From Phaeobacter sp. A36a-5a (GTDB taxonomy: Bacteria > Pseudomonadota > Alphaproteobacteria > Rhodobacterales > Rhodobacteraceae), in the NCBI RefSeq assembly GCF_037911135.1, contig NZ_JBBLYU010000001.1, positions 2,046,001-2,110,000 on the forward strand: a stretch of 64,000 nt of DNA, in the 5' to 3' direction. The translations under genes were made by a program, and so were the position numbers. The notes below the pieces were generated by a model. The model saw only the letters and a list, made by a program, of their open reading frames with translations. It was not told where the DNA came from and made no database searches. Below, in pieces: positions 25,242 to 32,320 of the stretch. How positions within the stretch are numbered: position 1 is the stretch's first letter; each line of letters opens with the position of its first letter.

Positions 25242-26720
25242 TCAGCCCGTCGCACCCCTATTTATCTGGACACCACCCACACCAAACAGATCTTGAAACG
25301 CATCCGACATAACGCCCTTGAGCAGATCGGCCTTGGCTGATTTCACGATAAAACTGTCGTGGATCGGGATCGCAGCCACCCCTTGATCCAACAAGACAGA
25401 GAGAACCCGCAGCGCCAATCGGCTGTCTTTCGCCTGGAGTTCTGCCCACGCCTCATCCATGCCCAAGGCTTCGGGAGACAGACCCTCGTGGCGTGTCCAG
25501 AAGGCGTCATACATCCGCTCTGCCATGTCCATTGGTTCACCTTCTGCTTTCCGTCGATATCGGCCCTGCTGTCTCAGCGCATAGCGGATCGCGTTAATGG
25601 CCTCCGCCCGGCCTGAGCTGCCTACGGACCGGATAAGAACCATCTTCATGTCCGAACGATCAAATCCAGGCACATCGTACAGATCGGCATCATCGGGAAT
25701 GGCTTTGCCCGCGTGGGCGTACAACAATGACATCTGCATCCCACTATAGTCCAGCTCGACCGTGGAGCTGCCATCAATTTTAAGGGTGCCACGGAGGTAT
25801 GCCGGGATCTGTTGGACCCAATGACCATAGAGGCGGCCAGCACGGCCATCTTCCTCACTGAACACGCGGTACAGATCTTTTGACCCTCCCGTCTGGTACC
25901 GTCGACGCCCAGTCGTGAAGTCAAAGCTGCTTTCGTAAGCTCGGTAATCGGGGAAAGTGACCTGGAGCCGCTGGCGACGGAGTAGCTTGTTCAAGGCCGG
26001 TAGGACCGCTTCGTCAGAGTCCAATGGCCGATGGATCACGGTGACCTGGTTGCCGTGGCGTAGGCGCAGGAGCTGGTCGTCGGGGATGGCTTTTGCGCGA
26101 CCCAGACCGGTTGGATGGCCGTGGAAAATTAGGCCACAGGATAGCATCCAGTCCTTGAAGATCCCCAGCGGTCTGATGCGGGTTCTTAGGCGGATGTCGT
26201 TGTCGGCGTCCCCCACCCACATGGGTACAAATTCCAACCAGCCACGGTAGGCCAGCCAGATCACGAGGTTTCTGAACGCGGTATGGCTGATTTCTTCGAG
26301 GGCTTTGCCCTTTGCGAACTGCGCCTTGTCCAAGGTGATCGCCACATAAGACTGGCGCAGCACCTTCCCCTTTTCATCCGTGCGGGCGGGCGTGGACGCA
26401 ATGAAAGCCAGAGAGTGCAAAAGAACTTCTGCGGCACGGACATGAGGTTCCGATCGCGCTTTGGCCATGTCGGGTACGACTGGCTTTTTCTTACCCGGAA
26501 CATCGAGAGATTTGCCGGTTGCTGCCTTTAGGCGGGCATCACGACGAAGATCACGAAGCAGGTCAGAAGATGCTGCCGACAGACGCTCCCGGTAGACCTG
26601 GTCTCCCCGGATTTCCGTCAGCAAAGGAATGCTGTCCCGTGGATCGAGTGGCAGCTTCACGGCGGGCCGGTGCTGAATGAGTTCTGGCGCGTTTTCAATG
26701 AGGTGATCGTCGGCGGTCAT
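25242..26720 (-). CDS. Polymerase-palm-like protein (family A/single-subunit polymerase-like), putative replication protein
   Basis: A 492-aa protein with GGGAG upstream of its ATG. The first 200 residues include a possible winged helix (ALEEISHTAFRNLVIWLAYRGWLEF, about 140-164). The second half has, in order, GRLYGHWVQQIP (295-306), VELDYSGMQM (321-330, like motif A of family A DNA polymerases and T7-type RNA polymerases), a Lys/Arg-rich helix (359-390) at the place of motif B, and IPIHDSFIV (451-459, like motif C, in which these polymerases have HD). Proteins with this GR-(F/L)-YG...DYSG...HDS pattern are, to my recollection, common and mostly unnamed in alphaproteobacterial mobile elements. 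The active-site residues look kept. Replication is the best inference; the first product of the leftward block. Confidence 0.55.
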   Translation of the reverse strand: MTADDHLIENAPELIQHRPAVKLPLDPRDSIPLLTEIRGDQVYRERLSAASSDLLRDLRRDARLKAATGKSLDVPGKKKPVVPDMAKARSEPHVRAAEVLLHSLAFIASTPARTDEKGKVLRQSYVAITLDKAQFAKGKALEEISHTAFRNLVIWLAYRGWLEFVPMWVGDADNDIRLRTRIRPLGIFKDWMLSCGLIFHGHPTGLGRAKAIPDDQLLRLRHGNQVTVIHRPLDSDEAVLPALNKLLRRQRLQVTFPDYRAYESSFDFTTGRRRYQTGGSKDLYRVFSEEDGRAGRLYGHWVQQIPAYLRGTLKIDGSSTVELDYSGMQMSLLYAHAGKAIPDDADLYDVPGFDRSDMKMVLIRSVGSSGRAEAINAIRYALRQQGRYRRKAEGEPMDMAERMYDAFWTRHEGLSPEALGMDEAWAELQAKDSRLALRVLSVLLDQGVAAIPIHDSFIVKSAKADLLKGVMSDAFQDLFGVGGVQINRGATG

Positions 26721-26746
26721 TTCGGCGGCTCCCTATTACGGAGGGG

Positions 26747-26775
26747 GGGATATACTACCAATATTACTCAGTCAA
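26747..26775 (-). promoter_or_regulatory. Probable promoter of the palm-like gene
   Basis: On the minus strand TTGACT (26775-26770) lies 17 bases before TATCCC (26752-26747), in an AT-rich stretch unlike the coding DNA around it. Transcription would begin near 26740, about 20 bases before the ATG. The -10 box is weak at its last positions. Confidence 0.45.
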
Positions 26776-27201
26776 CTTTTCTCGAAATAGCCATATAAAT
26801 AAGGCAAATATGAACTTACACTAAACTCGACATTGGCCCAGATCCGCGCCGCCATCCGCCAGCTTCGAGGTCAGACCCCGACCCGTCCAACCAAGTTGAC
26901 AGAGTTGAAAACCCAATCTCAGGTCGGGGCTGTATACGATACCGGAGGTACCCCCCGGTGGCACTCGCCCGCCCCCCCCTTTCACGAGACCGCAAACAAA
27001 CCCGCCGTGACCTCGGACACCCAGCAACAGGCACAGAGACGCAGACCAGGCAATCGCTGCAGCACCCCGCGCGGAGCCTCCGTTTCTTTTGCCGCCGAAA
27101 TTCTCCGCACCTGTTTGATCTACAACAGCGCAGACCAGAAGACGGCCTCATAGGCTGCACCCCATCAAGTCCGGCAGGTAATCCTACCGGCCAGAAACGA
27201 T
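26776..27201. other. Non-coding stretch between divergent island genes
   Basis: About 550 bases separate the leftward palm-like gene from the rightward serine recombinase (to 27324). A plus-strand frame from a TTG at 26833 (106 codons) begins with a plausible helix (AQIRAAIRQLRGQ) but soon becomes proline- and arginine-rich without a ribosome site, so I do not call it. It may be the decayed start of a former gene. The right-hand third holds the repeats described separately. Confidence 0.4.
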
Positions 27202-27314
27202 GTTCACAGGGTATACCTTAACGAACAACGCAGAACCCCGTGCATGAGTTGCTCATTAGGGCTTGATCTCCCTTGTGAACACCCTTAATCAAAGAACACA
27301 ACCCTTATGAACAG
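27202..27314. repeat. Cluster of TGTGAACA-like half sites before the serine recombinase
   Basis: GTTC and GAAC form an inverted pair 25 bases across (27202-27226). TGTGAACA at 27274 is the inverse of TGTTCACA at 27201. The words GAACACCCTTA (27277) and GAACACAACCCTTA (27294) form a near direct repeat, and a further TATGAAC follows at 27306. The cluster lies 10-120 bases upstream of the recombinase start. This is where a resolvase or invertase crossover and accessory sites, or a self-regulatory operator, would be expected. Confidence 0.4.
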
Positions 27315-27324
27315 GTGATTTGAA

Positions 27325-27963
27325 ATGAGCCAGACAATCCTTTACGCCCGCGTCAGCACCACAGAGCAAACCATTGAACACCAGGAAGCCCAGGCGGTCG
27401 CAGCAGGGTTTCAGATTGATGAGGTGATCGCGGACGATGGTACATCAGGCGTATCCACCCGGCTAGCAGAGCGGCCCGAAGGTAAAAGGCTGTACGACAA
27501 GCTGCGCAAGGGTGATGTGCTGGTGGTACGCTGGGTGGACCGGCTGGGCCGGAACTATCAAGACGTCACAGATACCATCAGGTATTTCATGAAGAAGGGC
27601 ATCGTGATCCGCACCGTGATCAACAACATGACCTTCGACGGAGAAACTACCGACCCGATGCAAGAGGCTGTGAGAGACGCTCTGATCGGGTTCATGGCCG
27701 CGACGGCACAGGCACAGGCGGAAGCCACAAAAGAGGCCCAGAAGGCTGGCATAGCCCATCACAAGGCGACTTCCCCAGAGAAGTTCCGTGGACGTAAGCC
27801 CGCATTCACACGCGAGCAGTTTGACCAGGCACAGATTCTCCTGGCTGCAGGTCAGGGGCATTCGGCAATCGCCAAGGCCACGGGGATGAACCGGAACGCT
27901 GTTATTCGTATCGCCAAGGATCCAGCGAAGGCGGAGGCCGGCCTCTTGCGCTGGGGTCTCTGA
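27325..27963 (+). CDS. Small serine recombinase (resolvase/invertase family)
   Basis: A 212-aa site-specific recombinase. The catalytic domain has the nucleophile Ser11 in YARVSTTEQ, the conserved arginines in RWVDRLGRN near residues 69-77, and the long E-helix region rich in alanine and glutamine. The C-terminal domain is a helix-turn-helix (GQGHSAIAKATGMNRNAVIRIAK). AGGTGA lies before the ATG. It is a second recombinase in an element that already has a tyrosine integrase, and might resolve multimers or invert a segment. Its reading frame is intact. Confidence 0.92.
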   Translation: MSQTILYARVSTTEQTIEHQEAQAVAAGFQIDEVIADDGTSGVSTRLAERPEGKRLYDKLRKGDVLVVRWVDRLGRNYQDVTDTIRYFMKKGIVIRTVINNMTFDGETTDPMQEAVRDALIGFMAATAQAQAEATKEAQKAGIAHHKATSPEKFRGRKPAFTREQFDQAQILLAAGQGHSAIAKATGMNRNAVIRIAKDPAKAEAGLLRWGL

Positions 27964-28051
27964 GCCATTCACTGGACGCACCTCCCTCGCAGTAGGGAAA
28001 TTCGTTGCAGCAATGTCACTCGACCAAATCGGTCAGGTCACGGAGAACTGG

Positions 28052-28144
28052 TTACTTTCTCCGTTCCAGCCACCGAGAAATGAAGTGCCACAGGACACAC
28101 GCCAAGAGACTGACCAAAAGCGAGACGAAGGCTTCCAGAAGCAT
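28052..28144 (-). CDS. 30-aa membrane peptide, type I toxin-like
   Basis: A 31-codon frame on the minus strand starts at 28144 behind a very strong ribosome site, GGAGGAACA-ATG, and ends with TAA at 28054-28052. The peptide has an acidic residue near the start, a hydrophobic core (AFVSLLVSLLACVLWHFI) and a basic end (SRWLERRK). This layout, one membrane helix followed by tryptophan and charged residues, is that of Fst/Ldr-type toxins of type I toxin-antitoxin systems. A hairpin lies 40 bases upstream. No antisense promoter is established. It could instead be a small regulatory membrane protein or a chance frame; the ribosome site argues against chance. Confidence 0.5.
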   Translation of the reverse strand: MLLEAFVSLLVSLLACVLWHFISRWLERRK

Positions 28145-28182
28145 TGTTCCTCCAATGTCATGAATGCCGCTGCTTAGAACGC

Positions 28183-28208
28183 AAAAAACCCCCAGGTTTC
28201 CCTAGGGG
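28183..28208 (-). terminator. Strong intrinsic terminator, leftward
   Basis: On the minus strand CCCCTAGG and CCTGGGGG form an 8-bp stem (one G-T pair) closed by a GAAA tetraloop and followed by TTTTTT. It would stop leftward transcripts coming from the repeat region or from the ATPase gene. It stands directly before the 30-aa peptide, so the peptide would need read-through or a regulated anti-termination. In the plus direction the hairpin is weaker but could end an antisense RNA. Confidence 0.8.
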
Positions 28209-28314
28209 CTTTCGTTCAGGCGCAATACGGCCAACCTCAGTATGTCAAGGGGGCTAGAACTAGTCAAGCGCTAGCGTGGATGCATGGATCTTTTAGCAGG
28301 CTCTGGGGGCTGAT

Positions 28315-28397
28315 TAAGGGTGTACTACAGCACCGTGAGGGGGGCTGACGGAAAAAACATAGGGGTGTATGCAGTAAATAGGGGTGTATGCAGTAAG
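28315..28397. repeat. Iteron-like tandem repeats
   Basis: Two perfect 18-base copies of TAGGGGTGTATGCAGTAA begin at 28360 and 28379, a 19-base period. A degenerate copy, AAGGGTGTACTACAG, lies at 28316. Each type of copy is preceded by a GGGGGCTGA word (near 28304 and 28340). No gene covers this stretch. Tandem repeats of this length resemble replication-initiator iterons or repressor sites of mobile elements. Confidence 0.6.
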
Positions 28398-28975
28398 TAG
28401 GCAACGACCTACGAAACTTGTATATTGAAGCCATGCGTATTTGTCGCATCCTTGAGAGAGCAGCAGCAAGCCTGATTCCCAGGTTTGGTTATGCGCAGCT
28501 CACCCAATGGTTTGATGAGTAATTGACCACTATATAGCGGCCACCGTCCGGGACAACGATTGGTGCCTGACGCACCGGACAGATAGCAACTTCGGCTAGG
28601 GTCGGTATAAGGATGTCGGACCCTCAATTGTGTTCATGGCATGTCGTCGTGTCGTCTTTCAAGGGAAGTGTTTTGTTTCTCGGATACCAGACATTTTTGG
28701 CGATACTTAGCCCACAGCTTAACTCAGCCATCGAATACGATAGGTATCTTTAATGTTTAAACTCTGACCGGCAACCGCATACCCATACCGCCACCACCCC
28801 GCCGAAAGATATCCAAGGACAATCATGTGTGATTGTGGGCTTATGCTAATTCCCAACAGCGAGGAAAAAACCATACCGACGATACCGTCAAAAAGACTCC
28901 AGAAACGTTCTGTCCGGCAAGAAAAAATCGTAACACAATAGCCAATATCTAACCAGAAGCGCCGCTCCTAAAAAC
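28398..28975. other. AT-richer non-coding stretch
   Basis: About 580 bases between the tandem repeats and the end of the leftward ATPase gene have no frame with a ribosome site and plausible composition. A short GC-rich part near 28540-28590 contains opposing GTCCGG and CCGGAC words that could form a long-range stem, so an uncharacterised RNA is possible. I see no terminator close to the ATPase stop. Confidence 0.4.
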
Positions 28976-30592
28976 TCAAGAGCGAATACCCAATGCAGAA
29001 TGCAACATCGGATGGACTCTAATTTTTGTTTGCGCAGTCAGATGGCTATTTGGTAGTGGCTTTTGGGTTTGAAAAAAGAACTGATACGGCAGGTTTACGT
29101 CATATTTCACTCCAACTGCCCCCATCAAATGTAGCTTTTCAATCAACAAGCACGCGAGGTCAAACGGATCTACAGACTTTGATGTAGCGTCCTCCACTAG
29201 TCTCCACAGGGAGTCTTTTGTGTGTTCTGGGACGGCAGGGAAGCAGTTAACCAAATTATCCAGCAAATCGCCAGTACAGAATTCCGCCATCTGGAACACC
29301 TCTCTTTTCCCCCTCAGAAGATCAATCAATGACCCTGCTCCAACTACGACATTCTGCCATTCTTCAATCATCGCGGTTAGCCTATTGGCGGAGTAATCCC
29401 TTTCTGCTTGGCCGAATGCCTTTCGGGTAACTGCAGTATGTCCTTCGGATGCCTCCAGGCACATATTCACAAAATTTATTATATCTCTTGGCCTCATCAA
29501 ACTACGATCAAGGATTGCAGTAAACGGCTTACCTGTATTGGTAACCTTCTCACTGAATATATGCTCAAACATTACATTTTCAGAGTTATACTTCCGGCGA
29601 AAAAGGAAGTTGATCCGTTCATTAATCAACCTCTTCAATAACTTAGCATCCCAACGCAGGCGAATAATGTAGTCCTCATACTTCTCGCTCTGGAAGCCAT
29701 CATTCCGCGTCTCAAGAATAACCTTTTCAAGAAGGTCTGACCTTAAAGCGACCACTGTCTTCAAGTCCCGAATTCTTCTGAGACTCTTCAGGCTCTCAAT
29801 CAACGCTCTAATCAATGGATACTTAATAGAAGGGTCAATCCAATTTTCATCCAACTGATCAATTAAGATATAGCTTGGCTCCGACTTAGTAGCATGCTCG
29901 GCTAGAGTATCTATCACTTTAGCCAGGTCACTCAAAAGCTCCGGCGCAACAAATTTTCTCGCAACTCTCTGAAGTTGAGATTTCTTTTCAGAACTCAATG
30001 TTCGCACATATCCAGATCTCGCATTGAATCTTTCAACCTCTAACCCAAGCTCAGCATTTACAGTTTTCTCAAGGTTTTGAGTAATCTCTCGAATATTCTC
30101 ATCCATTGAAATCCAAAATTTACTCTCCCACTTCCTCAGATACTCAACTCCCCTTTGCTTCCTCTGATCCCTCGCAAACGCTTCGAATATCTGCGAAAAA
30201 ACAAATTTTGACCTCTGCTCATCAGAAACCTGAAATTTTAACCTAATAAACTCAATAAGAATTACATGCTTCCACAAAGCTTGAAAGAAAAGATCTAAAT
30301 TCACATCTATCGAAATCAAAAACTGGATAACATCACTATTCCCTAGATAATCAAGGGCCATCTCATCTAATTGGATCAAGCTCGCGCTAGAGGAGTCTCG
30401 TTCAATCTTTCGAATCAACGCCGTTTTTCCGGATCCAGTGCTGCCTAGTAGCAACATCTTGGGAGACCCTGCCTGCCTGAGTTCAGAAAGCGCAGCCACG
30501 TCGACAAAGCAGTCAAACAAGAACTCCTCGTCCGCTTCAGCAGATATTTTCCCGATCCTCGAACTTGCACTAAAAATAATTGGATTAACCAA
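28976..30592 (-). CDS. AT-rich P-loop ATPase (Sll1717-family-like), probable cargo/defence gene
   Basis: A 538-aa ATPase read from a TTG at 30592 with GGTGGGGTG upstream. It has Walker A GSTGSGKT (residues 50-57), Walker B YILIDQLDE (241-249) followed by the tryptophan in DENW, a sensor-like arginine in VVALRSDLLEKV, and RPRDIINF (367-374). These features match P-loop ATPases described as the Sll1717 family, related to KAP/STAND-type NTPases often found in mobile DNA. The base composition is much richer in A and T than the rest of the window, and the gene is alone at the distal end of the island, the usual place for cargo. A defence role is an inference; the family's function is not established to my knowledge. 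Confidence 0.65.
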   Translation of the reverse strand: MVNPIIFSASSRIGKISAEADEEFLFDCFVDVAALSELRQAGSPKMLLLGSTGSGKTALIRKIERDSSSASLIQLDEMALDYLGNSDVIQFLISIDVNLDLFFQALWKHVILIEFIRLKFQVSDEQRSKFVFSQIFEAFARDQRKQRGVEYLRKWESKFWISMDENIREITQNLEKTVNAELGLEVERFNARSGYVRTLSSEKKSQLQRVARKFVAPELLSDLAKVIDTLAEHATKSEPSYILIDQLDENWIDPSIKYPLIRALIESLKSLRRIRDLKTVVALRSDLLEKVILETRNDGFQSEKYEDYIIRLRWDAKLLKRLINERINFLFRRKYNSENVMFEHIFSEKVTNTGKPFTAILDRSLMRPRDIINFVNMCLEASEGHTAVTRKAFGQAERDYSANRLTAMIEEWQNVVVGAGSLIDLLRGKREVFQMAEFCTGDLLDNLVNCFPAVPEHTKDSLWRLVEDATSKSVDPFDLACLLIEKLHLMGAVGVKYDVNLPYQFFFQTQKPLPNSHLTAQTKIRVHPMLHSALGIRS

Positions 30593-31032
30593 GATTCACC
30601 CCACCTAAAATAAATATTACTATAAAGTAGACAATAGATTCCAGTTTACACAAGGTACCCCCAAACCGCCACTAGTTGAAAGTAAAATGTAGACATTAAC
30701 CCAACGGTGTATGCTCAAAGGCTGCAAGAGATATACATAGCAAGTGTACATTGCTAGCTTGCCCCTTCTAGAAACCGTCAAAGTCGAGCCTCGTTAGGAC
30801 GCACCGTAGGTTCTCGATATCGCCCTCTCCTGGAGAGCCAAATTAGGCCACGGCCACACCAAAGCTCTCGCAAGAGCGGCATAGACCTAGACGGCATTGA
30901 TTTAGGGAAACCAAAACATACGCATGAATGCGATAACGACTGACATTACCGGTGACATTTCACAATCCACCTCATAAAAATTTATATACGAAAAATCAAT
31001 AACTTAAATGAAAATCAGACAAGCAGACGGAC
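30593..31032. other. Right end of the island, non-coding
   Basis: About 440 bases between the ATPase start and attR contain the presumed AT-rich promoter region of the ATPase (a TATAGT box near 30620) and the two TGACATT repeats at 30941-30959. I see no convincing gene. Confidence 0.5.
30941..30959. repeat. Right arm-type sites: two TGACATT repeats, 12-bp period
   Basis: TGACATT at 30941 and 30953 repeat at exactly 12 bases, 75 bases inside attR. The same word and spacing are found inside attL (18547-18577) in the same orientation. This supports use by the integrase and independently confirms the right boundary of the element. Confidence 0.65.
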
Positions 31033-31051
31033 ATTCCGGTACTCGCCTCCA
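31033..31051. repeat. attR, right 19-bp direct repeat
   Basis: A perfect copy of ATTCCGGTACTCGCCTCCA, the 3' end of tRNA-Cys, stands alone here without a tRNA. GC-rich core DNA resumes immediately after it. Confidence 0.92.
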
Positions 31052-31179
31052 GACGTCAGATTTGACAGCGCGATGCGCGACAGCTTTGACTGTTTTGCTC
31101 GCGTCGCCTCTGAAGGCGGATCTGGCACTTCACTCCAGGCGGTCAACTGAACTCATCGGCACTGCGCCTGCCCCCCGGA

Positions 31180-31962
31180 TCAGGCCGATGTGGATGTCGG
31201 CACGCGCTGCCAATAGGCGGGACCGCAGGCGTTTTGTTCCAGAAACCGATAGCGGGCCGTTCGGCGGTCCGGGCTCAGGTGGACCTCCGGTGCGCTGCGC
31301 TCTTCGAAACGGTAGGGCAGCACCGAGCGCAGCTCTTGGGAATGCTCCTCAACTGCCCGGATCACCCAAGGCCGCGTGAACATGACCTCCCGTGTCGCCT
31401 CCTTGGGGCGCTGAAAGCCCTTGGAGGCCGGGAAGCTGATCTCCCCCTCGATCACGATGCCCAATGATCCGAGGAAATCGCGGTAGTCTTCCTTCAGACG
31501 TTCGACCCGGATGATGTGATCGGCGACACAGACACCGTTCACGGAGTAGACATCGAAATCCTGCGGCCAGCGACCGTCGTTGACAAATCTCTTGAAGCGC
31601 GGCTCAACCGGGCGTTCGGGGCGCCTGTTTCCCTTCCAGAAGAATGACGAGATCGCCTTTTCCCACGGGTTCCGCTCGGTGCAAACCACATCATAGTCGA
31701 CGATCTGCTCGCCATATACCCGCAGCGCATCGCTGTATCTGGAATGGTTTTGCAGTTCGATGGTCTCGCCGGAATTGATATTCACGAATTGTGGGTTTTC
31801 GATCCGCGCCGCACAGTCGCCGCGCTGATATTCCTCGCGCGGGCGCAGCCTGGTGATCACATCCTGTGGCCCGCAATAGGCGCTAATGGCCAGCTCGATC
31901 GAACTGCCCGCGGTCTTGCCGGGCTTGACGTAAACAAAGTTGTGCTTGTGGCTTACAATCAT
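31180..31962 (-). CDS. Sulfotransferase-family-like protein
   Basis: A 260-aa protein opening with HNFVYVKPGKTAGSSIELAI, which matches the 5'-phosphosulfate-binding loop of sulfotransferases (often HVPKTGGTS or KTAGTS in related bacterial proteins). Downstream, VVCTERNPWEKAISSFFW near residue 115 matches the 3'-phosphate-binding arginine region followed by the usual aromatic residues. It would transfer sulfate from PAPS to a polysaccharide or small molecule, and the glycosyltransferases that follow on the other strand fit a surface-polysaccharide setting. It is divergent from the fusion gene at 32321. The acceptor is unknown. It is the first core gene after the island. Confidence 0.7.
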   Translation of the reverse strand: MIVSHKHNFVYVKPGKTAGSSIELAISAYCGPQDVITRLRPREEYQRGDCAARIENPQFVNINSGETIELQNHSRYSDALRVYGEQIVDYDVVCTERNPWEKAISSFFWKGNRRPERPVEPRFKRFVNDGRWPQDFDVYSVNGVCVADHIIRVERLKEDYRDFLGSLGIVIEGEISFPASKGFQRPKEATREVMFTRPWVIRAVEEHSQELRSVLPYRFEERSAPEVHLSPDRRTARYRFLEQNACGPAYWQRVPTSTSA

Positions 31963-32320
31963 TTGAACGCGCCCTGAAGGTAGGTTATCGTCCGCTTATG
32001 ACATGTGGGGTCACCTCAGGCAATGATCGCAAGCAGACGGTCAAGTGGCTCCGGTAGTTAGATAAAAACGAGTTTGAGGACGTGCGGGCGGCCTGGGCTG
32101 TCCCTGCTTAATCAGAGGGGCTCTGGTGGCGATACGCCCCTTCGCGAACCTCTCGCAGTCACGAGGATGAGTGTCGAACGGGGCATTGCCGGACAGAAAA
32201 TCGTTTTGCAGGCTCAGCTTTGCAGCTGGCAGCGGTCGCGCGTCGGATCTCGCGGCCCCGGACGGTAGACCAGCGCCCCTTCGACAGTCCCAGAATAAGA
32301 ATGAAGCAGTGCGAAATACT
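31963..32320. other. Divergent intergenic region
   Basis: About 360 bases separate the sulfotransferase-like gene from the start I chose for the fusion glycosyltransferase. The plus-strand frame is open back to 32171, but its translation there is arginine- and proline-rich and has no homology to the domain that follows, so I treat it as leader. No clear promoter or hairpin is seen. Confidence 0.4.

Larger units (their letters stand above)
18465..31051. mobile_element. Integrative island in tRNA-Cys, about 12.6 kb
   Basis: The element is delimited by a 19-bp perfect direct repeat of the tRNA-Cys 3' end at 18465-18483 and 31033-31051. A tyrosine integrase begins about 110 bases inside the left end, and TGACATT repeats spaced 12 bases apart lie inside both ends. 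The genes include two recombinases, a palm-polymerase-like protein, a very large Ala-rich protein, small DNA-binding and membrane-peptide candidates, and an AT-rich ATPase. No capsid, terminase, portal, lysis or conjugation genes are visible. Base composition is uneven inside, from GC-rich (21-26.7 kb) to clearly AT-rich (28.9-31 kb), pointing to a mosaic origin. It could be a prophage remnant, a phage satellite or another integrative element. Confidence 0.9.

Noticed and set aside
25242-25264. A further TAGGGGTG word at the 3' end of the palm-like gene as an additional regulatory site.
   Set aside because: It lies inside coding sequence, so its similarity to the other sites may be due to codons; not counted.
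26833-27153. Possible 106-codon gene starting with TTG in the island.
   Set aside because: No ribosome site, and the composition becomes Pro/Arg-rich and irregular; kept only as a remark on the intergenic stretch.
28264-28627. Two short minus-strand frames across the iteron-like repeats.
   Set aside because: Cys/Pro/Ser-rich translations of repeat DNA with no start signal.
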